This document shows, one piece after another, positions 50,581-59,355 of a stretch of 64,000 nucleotides of DNA; the stretch's first letter is position 1, and every line of letters begins with the position of its first letter. The stretch covers positions 651,009-715,008 of the forward strand of contig NZ_VIWT01000003.1 in the NCBI RefSeq assembly GCF_007829815.1. The letters are read 5' to 3'. The notes beneath the pieces are model-generated. The model ran no database searches. It saw only the letters and a program-made list of their open reading frames with translations, and was not told the origin of the DNA. The position numbers were made by a program, and so were the translations under genes. The DNA is from Kitasatospora viridis. GTDB taxonomy: Bacteria > Actinomycetota > Actinomycetes > Streptomycetales > Streptomycetaceae.

Positions 50581-50730
50581 TCCTGGGGTCCGGTGTGACC
50601 GAGGCCACCGGCCGCGGAGGCCGCGCGCTCGACGCAGCGTCAGGGTGTGGCGCCGTGCCGTCACATTTCGACCCGCCAGTGGCCCGGGCCACACGCCGAC
50701 CGCCCGCTACGGCCGACGGTCCGCGCCGGC

Positions 50731-51405
50731 TCACGGCCAGAGCAGCTCCCGCCGCCACCCCTCGCCCGCCCGCCGGTAGGCCAGCCGCTGGTGCCGGCGG
50801 TCGAAGGAGCCCTGCCAGAACTCCACCTCCACCGCCCGCACCCCGTACTGCCGGTACTCGGCCACCACCAGCTCCGGTTGCCCGGCCAGCTCCCGGTCCG
50901 CCTCCCGCCAGGCCCGGTCGAACCGCTCCGGCCCGGCCAGCGGCTCGCTCTGCCGCCCGACCAGCGCCGCCGTCCGGCTCTTCGGGCTCAGCTCCCGGAA
51001 GGCCGCGGCCGTCCGCTCGACCGGCGCCGCCTCGACCGTGCCCCGCACCCGCACCTGGCGGCCCAGGGCCGGCCAGTAGAAGGTGAGCGCCGCCCGCGGG
51101 TCGGCGGCCAGCTGCCGGCCCTTGGGGCTGCGGGCGTCCGCGTGGAACCACCAGAGGCCGGGCTCCGGATCCAGCTCGCGCAGCGCGACGACCCGCCCGT
51201 CCGGCGCACCGTCCAGCCCGGTGGTGGCCAGCACGGCGGTCTGCGCGTCCGGCACCCCGTCGCGCAGCGCGCCGATCAGCCAGTCGGCGAACAGCTCGCC
51301 GGGCCCGTCCGGCACCGCCGCGGTGTCGAAGGCCGGCGGCAGCTCGCGCGCCATCGCCGGGTGGGCGTACAGCAGCTCCCGCAGTTCGCTGCGCCGGTCC
51401 GTCAT
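50731..51405 (-). CDS. pdxH: Pyridoxamine 5'-phosphate oxidase
   Basis: A 224-residue FMN enzyme that oxidises PNP/PMP to pyridoxal phosphate. Features: ALRDGVPDAQTAVLATTGLD, GRVVALRELDPEPGLWWFHA, SPKGRQLAADPRAALTFYW (FMN/phosphate binding) and C-terminal FWQGSFDRRHQRLAYRR ending in ELLWP as in PdxH. A 3-base gap separates it from the pseudouridine synthase gene upstream in the operon. The family match is good; some paralogues have other substrates, so the symbol is tentative. Confidence 0.85.
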   Translation of the reverse strand: MTDRRSELRELLYAHPAMARELPPAFDTAAVPDGPGELFADWLIGALRDGVPDAQTAVLATTGLDGAPDGRVVALRELDPEPGLWWFHADARSPKGRQLAADPRAALTFYWPALGRQVRVRGTVEAAPVERTAAAFRELSPKSRTAALVGRQSEPLAGPERFDRAWREADRELAGQPELVVAEYRQYGVRAVEVEFWQGSFDRRHQRLAYRRAGEGWRRELLWP

Positions 51406-51408
51406 CGC

Positions 51409-52332
51409 TCACGCCTCCCAGGCGCTCAGGGTGCGGCGCGAGCGCAGGCTCAGCTCGCGGCCGGTGATCGGGTCGGTGAAGTCCAGGCCGACGGCCAGCA
51501 GCTGCAGCGGTGCGGAGAAGTCGTCCGGCACGGTGGCCGGCAGCACCTGCGGGTAGATCGGGTCGTTGGTGATCGGCACGCCGAGCGAGCACATGTGCAG
51601 CCGCAGCTGGTGGGTGCGCCCGGTGTGCGGCAGCAGCCGGTAGAGGGCCAGGTCGCCGCGCCGCTCCAGCAGCTCGACCTCGCTGACCGCGTTCACCTCG
51701 CCCGGCTCCTCCCACGCCGCCAGCTCGCCGGGCACCTTGACCATCCGGCTGCGCACGGTGACCGGCAGCTCCAGGTCGGCCCGGTAGGGCGCGACGGCCC
51801 GGTACTCCTTGCGCACCAGCCGGTCCCGGAAGAGCGTCTGGTAGGCGCCGCGGGCCGCCGGGTCGGCGACGAACATCACCAGTCCGGCGGTCAGCCGGTC
51901 CAGCCGGTGCGCGGGCACCAGCGCGGGCAGGTCCAGCTCGTCGCGCAGCCGGGAGAGCGCCGTCTCCACCACGTGGCTGCCGCGCGGCATGGTGGCCAGG
52001 AAGTGCGGCTTGTCCAGCACCACCAGCCGCTCGTCGCGGTGCAGCACGTCGAGCGGGAACGGCACCGGCACCTCGGGCGGCAGGTCGCGGTGGAACCAGA
52101 CGCTGGTGCCGGGCCGGTAGGGGGTGCGGGCGTCGATCGGGCCGTCGGTGGCGACGATCTCGCCGCCGCGCACCATCTCGTCCAGCCGCTCGCCGAGCCG
52201 CGCGGGCAGCCGGTGCGCCAGGTACTCGGCGACGGTGGCCCACTCGCCGTCCAGCGGCAGCCGCATCCGCACCGGGTCCACCCCGCGGCGTTGCGGCAGG
52301 GGGGCGGGGGTGGGCGTGCCGCGGCGTCTCAT
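51409..52332 (-). CDS. RluA-family pseudouridine synthase
   Basis: A 307-residue RNA-modifying enzyme. The catalytic Asp is in AHRLDRLTAGLVMF (HRLD motif, near residue 142). Other blocks: VLDKPHFLATMPRG, YRAVAPY, GRTHQLRLHMCSLGVPI, DPIYP. The N-terminus is not an S4 domain but about 80 residues of looser sequence. ATG 52332 is used; target RNA position unknown. It precedes pdxH by 3 bases on the same strand. Confidence 0.93.
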   Translation of the reverse strand: MRRRGTPTPAPLPQRRGVDPVRMRLPLDGEWATVAEYLAHRLPARLGERLDEMVRGGEIVATDGPIDARTPYRPGTSVWFHRDLPPEVPVPFPLDVLHRDERLVVLDKPHFLATMPRGSHVVETALSRLRDELDLPALVPAHRLDRLTAGLVMFVADPAARGAYQTLFRDRLVRKEYRAVAPYRADLELPVTVRSRMVKVPGELAAWEEPGEVNAVSEVELLERRGDLALYRLLPHTGRTHQLRLHMCSLGVPITNDPIYPQVLPATVPDDFSAPLQLLAVGLDFTDPITGRELSLRSRRTLSAWEA

Positions 52333-52577
52333 GGGAGCTGACCCTAGCCAGCCACGCGCCCCCCGCGCACACCAGTAGGTGTCCGGGACCTCGGGTCTTG
52401 CGGGCCGCGGCGGCCTTCCGCGGGCCTCGGCGACCCCGACACGCGCGGCGCCGACCGCCGTCGCCCGCGCCCCCCACGGGCCGGGTCGGACCGTGAGCCG
52501 CATATTGCCGGGCCATCGCGGCCCGGTCCGGGTAAGGTCGAACGTCGGCCACCCCACAGCTGCGAATGCGAGGTCAG

Positions 52578-53966
52578 ATGCCGGATGTGTCGGACGAGTT
52601 GCCGTCCCTGGAACTGCTGCCCCAGACCCGTCGGGCGCTCCTGCACCGGGTGGCCGTCGGTCAGGCGGACGGCCGGGCGCCGTCGCTGATCGGTGCCGTG
52701 CTGCGCGGCGGGCAGCTGGTGTGGTCCGGGGCCCGCAGCATGATCGAGGGTCACGCGCCCGATGCCAACGTGCAGTTCCGGATCGGTTCGATCACCAAGA
52801 CCTTCACCGCGGTGCTGGTGCTGCGGCTGCGCGACGAGGGCCTGCTCGACCTGGCCGACCCGCTGGAGCAGCACCTGCCGGGCACCGCGGCCGGCCGGGC
52901 GACGGTGCGGGAACTGCTCGGCCACTCGGCCGGGCTCACCGCTGAACCGCCCGGACCCTGGTGGGAGCGGGCCCACTGGGCGGCCCGGCCCGAGCCCGGC
53001 GAGCTGCTGGAGGAGCAGCCGTTCCGCTATCCGGCGGGCGAGCGGTTCCGCTACTCCAACCCGGGCTACGCGCTGCTCGGCGCGCTGGTGGAGCGGCTGC
53101 GCGGGGAGCCCTGGGCGGAGGTGCTGCGCCAGGAGCTGCTGGAGCCGCTGGGCATGACCCGCACCACGCTGCTGCCGCAGGCCCCGCACGCCGGCGGTTT
53201 CGCGGTGCACCCGTGGGCGGACGTGATGATGCCCGAGCCGCTCACCGACACCGGGCCGATGGCGCCGGCCGGGCAACTCTGGTCCACCGCCGCCGACTTG
53301 ATCCGGTTCGCCGCGTTCCTGTGCGGCGGGAACGAGAAGGTGCTCGCGCCGGAGACGCTGGCCGAGATGCGCCGCCCGGCGGTCGCGCCGGAGGGCGACT
53401 GGACCAGTTGCTACGGGCTCGGCCTGCAGCTGCGCCGGGAGCACGGGCGGCTGCTCTTCGGCCACGCGGGTTCGGTGCCCGGCTTCCTGGCGGGCCTGTG
53501 GGTCTGCGAGGAGGAGGACGTGGCGGCGGTCGCGCTGACCAACACCACGTCAGGTGCCGCCGCCGGCACGGTCGCCGCCGACCTGGTGCGGATCGTCGCC
53601 GAGCAGGAGCCGCGGTTCCCCGAGCCCTGGCGGCCCGTCATCGAGGTGGCGCCGGAGCTGCTGGCGGCGACCGGGCCGTGGTTCTGGGGGCCGGCGCCGC
53701 TCACCCTGCACCTGCTCTCCTGCGGGGAGCTGGAGCTGCGGGAGGCGGGCCGGGCGGGCGGCCGGACCAGGTTCCAGCGCGAGGCGGACGGCAGCTGGAC
53801 GGCGCAGGACGGCTACTTCGCCGGCGAGCCGCTGCGGATGGTGCCGGCCGTCGACGGCTCGCTCTCGCACCTCGACCTGGGCGGCCTGGTGCTGACCCGG
53901 CAGCCGTACGGTCCGGCCGGGGTGGTCCCCGGCGGGCTGGACCCGAAGGGCTGGCACCTGGGCTGA
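52578..53966 (+). CDS. Serine hydrolase, class C beta-lactamase family
   Basis: A 462-residue penicillin-binding-like serine hydrolase. The SxxK motif is in RIGSITKTFTAVL (near residue 72), the YxN in RYSNPGYALL and the HxG triad element in FGHAGSVPG. No signal peptide is visible, so it may be cytoplasmic. A C-terminal domain of about 100 residues resembles the lipocalin-like part seen in such hydrolases. ATG 52578 has GAGGT just upstream; ATG 52566 overlaps that site. Likely an esterase or D-peptidase; substrate unknown. Confidence 0.92.
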   Translation: MPDVSDELPSLELLPQTRRALLHRVAVGQADGRAPSLIGAVLRGGQLVWSGARSMIEGHAPDANVQFRIGSITKTFTAVLVLRLRDEGLLDLADPLEQHLPGTAAGRATVRELLGHSAGLTAEPPGPWWERAHWAARPEPGELLEEQPFRYPAGERFRYSNPGYALLGALVERLRGEPWAEVLRQELLEPLGMTRTTLLPQAPHAGGFAVHPWADVMMPEPLTDTGPMAPAGQLWSTAADLIRFAAFLCGGNEKVLAPETLAEMRRPAVAPEGDWTSCYGLGLQLRREHGRLLFGHAGSVPGFLAGLWVCEEEDVAAVALTNTTSGAAAGTVAADLVRIVAEQEPRFPEPWRPVIEVAPELLAATGPWFWGPAPLTLHLLSCGELELREAGRAGGRTRFQREADGSWTAQDGYFAGEPLRMVPAVDGSLSHLDLGGLVLTRQPYGPAGVVPGGLDPKGWHLG

Positions 53967-54164
53967 ACCGGGCGGGCCGCGGGGGCCCGATCCGTGGGGT
54001 CCCGTGGGGCCCGTGCGGCACGGGGTCGTCCGGTCCGGACGGCCCCGTTCGGCTTCCCGTCGAGCCCCCCGGCCGAACATGAGACACCTCACATCCGCTT
54101 GTGATAGGACCTTCGGCCTGTTTACGGTGCATCTCGTTCGTCTCCACACGAACCTCGCTCTCCG

Positions 54165-54342
54165 GAACGCCGAGCCCTGCTGCCGGAACGAGTGAGCACG
54201 TGCACCAGCACCGCAGCAGGGGCGGGGGAACCACAGGTAAGTCGCCCGGTCCGGATCCGTCCGGACGGGGCTTGGGGTGAAGCCGCGCTCAGCGCGGCCG
54301 GGCAACTCCAGCCCGAATCCGACAGCTCACCTCGTAGGCGTG
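54165..54342 (+). promoter_or_regulatory. c-di-AMP (ydaO-type) riboswitch
   Basis: The leader shows the ydaO conserved series in order: a 9-base stem CCCTGCTGC/GCAGCAGGG (54175-54183, 54213-54221), GGGGGAACCACAGGTAAG (about 54223), TTGGGGTGAAGCCG (54272) and CCCGAATCCGACAGCTCACC followed by TCGTAGGCG (54312-54340). It ends just before the GGGAGAGGA ribosome site. Such riboswitches repress wall-lytic genes in actinomycetes when c-di-AMP is high. Confidence 0.93.
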
Positions 54343-54358
54343 GGAGAGGAAACGCACG

Positions 54359-55264
54359 ATGTCCGTCAACGGTCGTCCCACCCTGCCCAGCCGCGCCGCC
54401 ATGAAGCGCGCGGTCGCCGTCGCCGTCCTCGCCGGTGTCGGCGCCGGTCTGCCGCTGATCGCCGCCGGTGGCGCCAGCGCCGCCACCCCCGAGCACCGCG
54501 CGCCGCAGCACCACTCGGTGCAGCAGCACCACCACGCCGCCCAGCACGCCGCCCCGGTGCAGCAGGCCGCCGCGCCGGTGCGCACCGCCCCGCAGGCCGC
54601 CCCGGTGGCCCAGCAGCAGGCCGCCCCCGCGTCCTACACCGTCGTCTCCGGCGACACCCTGTCCAAGATCGCCACCTCGCACAGCGTGCAGGGCGGCTGG
54701 CAGTCGCTGTTCGAGCTGAACAAGTCGGTGCTGCCGCACGGCCCGAACATGATCTTCCCCGGCCAGCACCTGTCGCTGGGTGGCCACCAGCAGGCCGCCG
54801 CCCCGGCGGTGCAGCAGCAGAGCGCCCCGGTGCAGCAGCAGTCCGCGCCCGCCACGGACTCGTCCAGCTCCGCCAACTCCGCCGGCTCCGACAACTCGGG
54901 CAACTCCGGCGGCGGCTCCTCGCAGCAGTCGGCCCCGGCCGCCCAGACCGCCGTGACCGCCTCGACCGACTCCTCGGCGGGCTCGCTGCAGGCGCTGGCC
55001 GCGTCCATCGTCCCGGCCGACCAGCTGGCCTCCTTCGACCAGATCATCAGCCACGAGAGCGGCTGGAGCGTCACCGCGACCAACCCGAGCTCCGGCGCCT
55101 ACGGCCTGCCGCAGGCCCTGCCCGGCAACAAGATGGCCTCGGCCGGCGCCGACTGGCAGACCAACCCGGCGACCCAGATCAAGTGGGCGCTGCAGTACAT
55201 GAACGACACCTACGGCAGCCCGAACGCCGCCTGGGCGTTCTGGCAGACCCACTCGGCGTACTGA
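54359..55264 (+). CDS. Exported LysM protein with transglycosylase-like C-terminus
   Basis: A 301-residue exported protein. Signal peptide to about residue 41 (AAGGASAATP). A His/Gln/Pro/Ala linker leads to a LysM (YTVVSGDTLSKIATSHSV, residues about 92-140), then a second Ser/Gln/Asn linker and a C-terminal lysozyme-like domain (SFDQIISHESGWSVTATNPS, SSGAYGLPQALPG, WALQYMNDTYGSP). The HESGW glutamate fits a transglycosylase. It is preceded by a c-di-AMP riboswitch, so expression follows turgor/wall signals. A strong terminator follows. Confidence 0.92.
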   Translation: MSVNGRPTLPSRAAMKRAVAVAVLAGVGAGLPLIAAGGASAATPEHRAPQHHSVQQHHHAAQHAAPVQQAAAPVRTAPQAAPVAQQQAAPASYTVVSGDTLSKIATSHSVQGGWQSLFELNKSVLPHGPNMIFPGQHLSLGGHQQAAAPAVQQQSAPVQQQSAPATDSSSSANSAGSDNSGNSGGGSSQQSAPAAQTAVTASTDSSAGSLQALAASIVPADQLASFDQIISHESGWSVTATNPSSGAYGLPQALPGNKMASAGADWQTNPATQIKWALQYMNDTYGSPNAAWAFWQTHSAY

Positions 55265-55300
55265 TCCCGGTGATCGCCGACCGCTGAACCCCGTTCGGCC

Positions 55301-55344
55301 CGTGGCCGCCCGGTCCGACATCGTCGTCGGACCGGGCGGCCACG
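55301..55344. terminator. Bidirectional stem-loop terminator
   Basis: Perfect 19-base arms (CGTGGCCGCCCGGTCCGAC at 55301-55319, complement at 55326-55344), 6-base loop, between convergent genes. Confidence 0.9.
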
Positions 55345-55381
55345 GCGCGTTCGGGGCACGGTTGCCGGGGCTGACCCGGCG

Positions 55382-55804
55382 TCAGTCCGCCTCGCCGTAG
55401 CGGACCAGGTGGCGGGCCAGGTCGGCGAGGTCGGCGTCGCTCCACCCGGTGAACCGCTCGGTGAAGGACTGCCGCCGCACCTCGTAGGCCTCCCGCAGGA
55501 GCACCAGCCCGGCCTCGCTGGGCCGCAGGATCTGGCCCCGGTGGTCCTCCGGGTCGACCTCGCGGCTGACCAGCCCGAGCTTCTCCAGGGCGCTCACCTG
55601 CCGGCTCACCGTCGACTTGTCGAGCAGGAAGTGGGCGGCGAGGTCGGCCGCCCGGCAGCCGCCGCGCTCGTTCATCAGGTCGAGCATGCTGTACATCACC
55701 AGGGTCAGCCCCGGGTGCATCTGCGAGGCCTTGTGCCGGGCCCGGCGGGCGAACGCGGTCAGCTCGCGCTGGATGGTCTCGATCGAGGCGTCTCGGCCGG
55801 ACAA
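55382..55804 (-). CDS. MarR-family regulator
   Basis: A 140-residue winged-helix regulator. Core: HPGLTLVMYSMLDLMNERGG, then RAADLAAHFLLDKSTVSRQV, SALEKLGLVSREVDPEDHRG (MarR wing). The frame is open to 55849, but TTG 55804 has AAGGAG 6 bases upstream, whereas 55849 lies in a likely operator. It is divergent from a luciferase-like oxidoreductase and probably regulates it. Confidence 0.9.
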   Translation of the reverse strand: MSGRDASIETIQRELTAFARRARHKASQMHPGLTLVMYSMLDLMNERGGCRAADLAAHFLLDKSTVSRQVSALEKLGLVSREVDPEDHRGQILRPSEAGLVLLREAYEVRRQSFTERFTGWSDADLADLARHLVRYGEAD

Positions 55805-55833
55805 CGACGTCTCCTTGGTCACGGGGATTTCAG

Positions 55834-55848
55834 TTGCATAGTACAACA
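55834..55848. promoter_or_regulatory. Possible MarR operator
   Basis: GTTG-CATAGTA-CAAC forms a short inverted repeat in the AT-richer promoter patch between the MarR and oxidoreductase genes. Confidence 0.45.
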
Positions 55849-55927
55849 TGAATGGTGCCTAACGGAGCGTGAGCCAACGTCTAGGGTGGCCGGGAACGGA
55901 TCGTACTGCGCGGCGGAGGGCGGACGG

Positions 55928-56824
55928 ATGCAACTGGGCGTGTCACTGGAGCCCCCGCGCTGGCGGGCCCACGGGGGCGGGGCGGTGCTGCAGACCGCAC
56001 TGCGGGCCGAGCAGCTCGGCCTCGACTACCTGCTGATGTCCGACCACCTGCTGGCCAGCGAGGGCGGCGCCAACCTCGACCCGCTGATCACGCTCGCCGC
56101 GGTGGCCGGCGCGACCGCCCGGATCCGGCTGGCCACCAGCATCCTGGCCCTGCCCTACCGCCACCCCCTGGTGGTCGCCCAGCAGGCCGCCGCCCTGGAC
56201 GTGATCTCCGGCGGCCGGTTCACCCTCGGCGTCGGCACCGGCTGGGACCCGGCGGAGTTCGCCGCGCTCGGGCTGGAGGTGCGCCACCGCGGCGCCCGCA
56301 CCGACGAGGCGCTGGAGCTGCTGCGCGCGCTCTGGTCCGGCCCGCCGGTCACCCACACCGGCCGGTTCACCAGCTTCGACGGGGTGGTCCCGGCAACCGC
56401 CCCACGGGCGAAGGGCGGCCCGGACATCTGGATCGGCGGTCAGAGCGACGCCGCGCTGCGCCGCGCCCTGCGGTTCGGCGACGGCTGGCACGGCGGCGTC
56501 AGCACGCCCGAGCAGGTGCGCGAGGTGCGCGAGCGGCTCGCCCGGTTCGGCGAGGAGTTCTACCGCGACCCGGGCGAGCTGACCCTCTCCACCGTCTGCT
56601 TCGTCGTCCCGCCCGGCTTCGAGCCCGAGGTGCCGCTGCCCGGCGAGCCCCTCGGCGGCCCCGGCGCGAGCAGCGGCCAGCTGTTGGACGCGCTCGGGCG
56701 GCTCGGCGAGGCCGGGCTGTCGATGGTCTCGCTCTGGCTGCCGCTCGGACCGCTGCGGCTGGTCGAGGCGCTGGAGTGGGTGGCGAACGACCTGCTGGAG
56801 CCGCTGCGCCGCCGGTTCGGCTGA
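55928..56824 (+). CDS. LLM-class F420-dependent oxidoreductase
   Basis: A 298-residue luciferase-like monooxygenase-fold protein of the F420 group. Features: MQLGVSLEPP, LDYLLMSDHLLA, RIRLATSILALPYRHPLVVA, GRFTLGVGTGWDPAEFAALG, and WIGGQSDAALRRALRFGDGW (F420/FMN site). ATG 55928 follows GGAGGG. It likely reduces or oxidises an unknown substrate with coenzyme F420. Divergent from MarR. Confidence 0.9.
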   Translation: MQLGVSLEPPRWRAHGGGAVLQTALRAEQLGLDYLLMSDHLLASEGGANLDPLITLAAVAGATARIRLATSILALPYRHPLVVAQQAAALDVISGGRFTLGVGTGWDPAEFAALGLEVRHRGARTDEALELLRALWSGPPVTHTGRFTSFDGVVPATAPRAKGGPDIWIGGQSDAALRRALRFGDGWHGGVSTPEQVREVRERLARFGEEFYRDPGELTLSTVCFVVPPGFEPEVPLPGEPLGGPGASSGQLLDALGRLGEAGLSMVSLWLPLGPLRLVEALEWVANDLLEPLRRRFG

Positions 56825-56840
56825 GTCGGGCCGGGCCGAC

Positions 56841-57347
56841 TCAGCCGAGCGCGCCCTCGCGGGTGAGCAGGTACTCCTTGCGCTCCAGCCCGCCCGCGTA
56901 GCCGGTGAGCGCGCCGGTCGAGCCGACGATCCGGTGGCAGGGCCGGACGATCAGCAGCGGGTTCGCCCCGATCGCCATGCCCACCGCCCGCACGGCCGCG
57001 CGGGGCGCGCCGATCTGCTCGGCGAGCTTGCCGTAGCTGGTGGTCGCGCCGTACGGGACGGTGTCGACCGCCGCCCAGACCCGCTGCTGGAACTCGGTGC
57101 CGGTGGCGCGCAGCTCGATCTCGAACTCCTCGCGCTCCCCGGCGAAGTACTGCGCCAGCTGTTCGGCGACGGCCGCGAACGCCGCCGGGTCCTCGGTCCA
57201 GTCCGGCCCGACGGTGGCGGCGCGCTTCTGGCCGGTCATCGAGAGCGAGTGCAGCAGCAGGCCGCCGGGCGCGGTCGCGGAGCGCTCGCCGACCAGCAGC
57301 AGCGGACCGATCGGGCTGTCGACGGTGGTGTGGACGGTGCTGGTCAC
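56841..57347 (-). CDS. ogt: Methylated-DNA-protein cysteine methyltransferase
   Basis: A 168-residue DNA repair protein that removes alkyl groups from O6-guanine. Active site PCHRIVGSTGALTGYAGGL is complete (the acceptor Cys in RPCHR). FQQRVWAAVDTVPYGATTSY is the DNA-binding block. The Ogt-type N-domain (DSPIGPLLLVG) is present. GTG 57347 matches the family length; the frame continues upstream through Gly/Pro-rich sequence without homology. Confidence 0.93.
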   Translation of the reverse strand: MTSTVHTTVDSPIGPLLLVGERSATAPGGLLLHSLSMTGQKRAATVGPDWTEDPAAFAAVAEQLAQYFAGEREEFEIELRATGTEFQQRVWAAVDTVPYGATTSYGKLAEQIGAPRAAVRAVGMAIGANPLLIVRPCHRIVGSTGALTGYAGGLERKEYLLTREGALG

Positions 57348-57426
57348 GGCGGGTGCTGCCTCTCTGCGGACGGTTTCGCTACCCCTCCACTCTGCCGGGT
57401 CGGCGCAGGGCGGACCGGCGGATTTC

Positions 57427-57474
57427 GGACCTGGCGTTGGACCCGGCGTTGGACCTGACGTTGGACCTGACGGT
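57427..57474. repeat. Four 12-bp tandem repeats
   Basis: GGACCTGGCGTT, GGACCCGGCGTT, GGACCTGACGTT and GGACCTGACGGT follow one another without gap, in the spacer upstream of both ogt and the histidine-rich gene. Confidence 0.85.
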
Positions 57475-57634
57475 GGCCGGGCCCCGCGGGCGGTGTTCCT
57501 CACATCCGTCCGCATCCGCCCGCAGATCATTTTGTCTGCCCGCTTTGAGCCAGTACGGTCGATTCAGAGTTCAAATTCGAACCACTTTCCACCAGCCACA
57601 CGGGAAGCCCAGGAAGCCGAGGAACAGGACCGAC

Positions 57635-58375
57635 ATGCCCAAGCGCCCCAACGCCAAGCAGCCCGCCGAGCCGATCGGCGACCGCCGCGCCAAGGCCGCC
57701 GCCGCCCGCCAGGCCGAGCTGCGGGTCGAGCGGCGCCGCCGGCTGCTGGTCCGCTCCGCGATCGGCGCGCTCGCGCTCGCCGTGGTCGGCGGCGTCACCG
57801 CCGTCGCGGCCACCCGGCACGAGGGCTCCACCGGCAGCGGCACCGCCGCCGCGATGCCGGCCCACCCCCGCACCACCGCCGACGGCCGCACCACCCCCGG
57901 CCCGTGGGACACCCCGGCCGACCCCGCGAGCGCCGTCGCCGCGGCCGGGCTGCCGATGCTGGACTCCGAGGGCACCGTCGAACACATCCACGCCCACCTG
58001 GACGTCTACGTCGCCGGCACTCAGGTCACCGTCCCCGCGCTGATCGGCATCGACGAGAGCGCCCAGCGGATCAGTCCGCTGCACACCCACGACACCAGCG
58101 GCGTGATCCACATCGAGTCGCCGGTGCAGACGGACTTCACCCTCGGTCAGTTCATGACGGAGTGGCAGGTCTCGCTCTCCGCCGACCACCTGGGCGGCAA
58201 CACCGCGGGCGGCGACCACACCCTGACGGCGTACGTGAACGGGAAGCCGGTCAGCGGTGACCCGGCCGCGATCGTGCTGCACGCCCACGACGAGATCGCC
58301 CTGGTCTACGGCACGGCGGCGGAGAACGCCCAGCTGACCGTCCCCGGCAGCTACTCCTTCGCGGCCGGGCTCTGA
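57635..58375 (+). CDS. Membrane-anchored histidine-rich protein
   Basis: A 246-residue protein with a basic cytoplasmic start, one membrane helix (residues about 42-63: LVRSAIGALALAVVGGVTAV), a Thr/Ala/Pro linker and an outer domain. That domain is rich in His motifs: EHIHAHLDVYV, PLHTHDTSGVIHIESP and VLHAHDEIALVYG. The pattern HxHxH with later HxH is like a metal (copper or zinc) site or a cupredoxin-like beta fold; the metal is unproven. ATG 57635 fits the ribosome-site spacing. Confidence 0.8.
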   Translation: MPKRPNAKQPAEPIGDRRAKAAAARQAELRVERRRRLLVRSAIGALALAVVGGVTAVAATRHEGSTGSGTAAAMPAHPRTTADGRTTPGPWDTPADPASAVAAAGLPMLDSEGTVEHIHAHLDVYVAGTQVTVPALIGIDESAQRISPLHTHDTSGVIHIESPVQTDFTLGQFMTEWQVSLSADHLGGNTAGGDHTLTAYVNGKPVSGDPAAIVLHAHDEIALVYGTAAENAQLTVPGSYSFAAGL

Positions 58376-58472
58376 CGCACCGTCGCCCGGGCCATCGCGG
58401 GGCCCGGGCGCCGCGACGGTCTGACACCTGGTCATCACCTGGTTGTCACACCCGCCGCCTACTGTGTGAAAC

Positions 58473-58796
58473 GTGATCACCACGACCACGCCCCTGCCGC
58501 TGGCCCTGCCCGCCGACCTGATCGCCCTCCAGCACGCGCTGCTGGCGGCCGACCGGGTGGTCGGCGACTTCGCGCTGGCCGTGCGGGACCGGCGGCGGGC
58601 CGCCTTCCCCGAGCCGCACCAGGCGGTCCAGCGGTGCACCTGGAACGGGGCCGAGCAGGCGGAGTTCGACGCCCGCTGGGCCGCCTACGAGCAGGCGGGC
58701 GCGGCGCTGCGGGCGCACCCCGTGCTGGTCCGGGCCCGGGTGCTGGGCATCGAGCCGCGGGTGCTCCAGGCGCTGCGGCGCGCGGCGCTCAATTAG
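58473..58796 (+). CDS. Hypothetical protein, 107 aa
   Basis: A 107-residue helical, soluble-looking protein with no recognised domain. The sequence contains RDRRRAAFPEPHQAVQRCTW, then AYEQAGAALRAHPVL. It starts at GTG 58473. The stop overlaps a short hairpin (58795-58820). Coding by codon use; function unknown. Confidence 0.62.
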   Translation: MITTTTPLPLALPADLIALQHALLAADRVVGDFALAVRDRRRAAFPEPHQAVQRCTWNGAEQAEFDARWAAYEQAGAALRAHPVLVRARVLGIEPRVLQALRRAALN

Positions 58797-58820
58797 GGCG
58801 TGACCCGAAAGGCACGCCCT
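58795..58820 (+). terminator. Short stem-loop terminator
   Basis: AGGGCGTG (58795-58802) pairs with CACGCCCT (58813-58820), loop of 10, starting within the stop codon of the preceding gene. Confidence 0.55.
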
Positions 58821-58835
58821 GACCCACCCGGGCGT

Positions 58836-59261
58836 TCAGTCGGCGGCCACCGCGGCCTTGGGGCTGACCCCGCGGCCGAGGGTGCGGGTCACCGCGATCT
58901 CGATCACCACGCGCTCCGGGTTCGGCCGGGGCGTGCGGTAGCGCTCGGCGTAGCGGCGCTCGGCGTCCGCCACCTCGGCCGGCTCGTCGCGCAGCACGGC
59001 CCGCCCCTCCAGCGTCCCCCAGCGCCCGCCGTCCACCTGACAGAGCGACACCAGCGCACCGGCCGCACCGGCCGCCGCGACGTTGCGCGCCTTGCGGCTG
59101 CCGGCGCTGGTGATCACCCGCGCGATGCCGGTCTCCGGGTCGAAGGTCGCGCCGACCGGCACCACGTGCGGCGTGCCGTCGGGGCGCAGGGTGGTGAGGG
59201 TGCAGATGTGGCGCTCGGTCCAGAACGCGAGGAACTCAGGCGTGAGGGAGAGGGCGGTCAT
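58836..59261 (-). CDS. PPOX-class F420-dependent protein
   Basis: A 141-residue split-barrel flavin/F420 protein. Features: ERHICTLTTLRPDGTPHVVP (N-terminal strand pair), KARNVAAAGAAGALVSLCQV, VDGGRWGTLEGRAVL. The group binds F420 or FMN and reduces small substrates or senses redox state. Starts at ATG 59261. Stand-alone. Confidence 0.87.
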   Translation of the reverse strand: MTALSLTPEFLAFWTERHICTLTTLRPDGTPHVVPVGATFDPETGIARVITSAGSRKARNVAAAGAAGALVSLCQVDGGRWGTLEGRAVLRDEPAEVADAERRYAERYRTPRPNPERVVIEIAVTRTLGRGVSPKAAVAAD

Positions 59262-59355
59262 GAGGGCACCCTAGTTCAACGGTCACCGGCGCCCGCCCGC
59301 TAGGCTCGCGCCCGCCCGAACGACCGGGGCGGCCAGAGCGGGGAAGGACCGACGG

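Noticed and set aside
50570..52552. Reverse-strand frame of 660 codons over pdxH and the pseudouridine synthase
   Set aside because: Same-strand but other-frame shadow; the real genes have full motifs and ribosome sites.
57353..57634. Upstream extension of the histidine-rich protein through the 12-bp repeats
   Set aside because: The product would be a repetitive LDPALDLTLDLT stretch without homology; ATG 57635 gives a normal membrane-anchored start.
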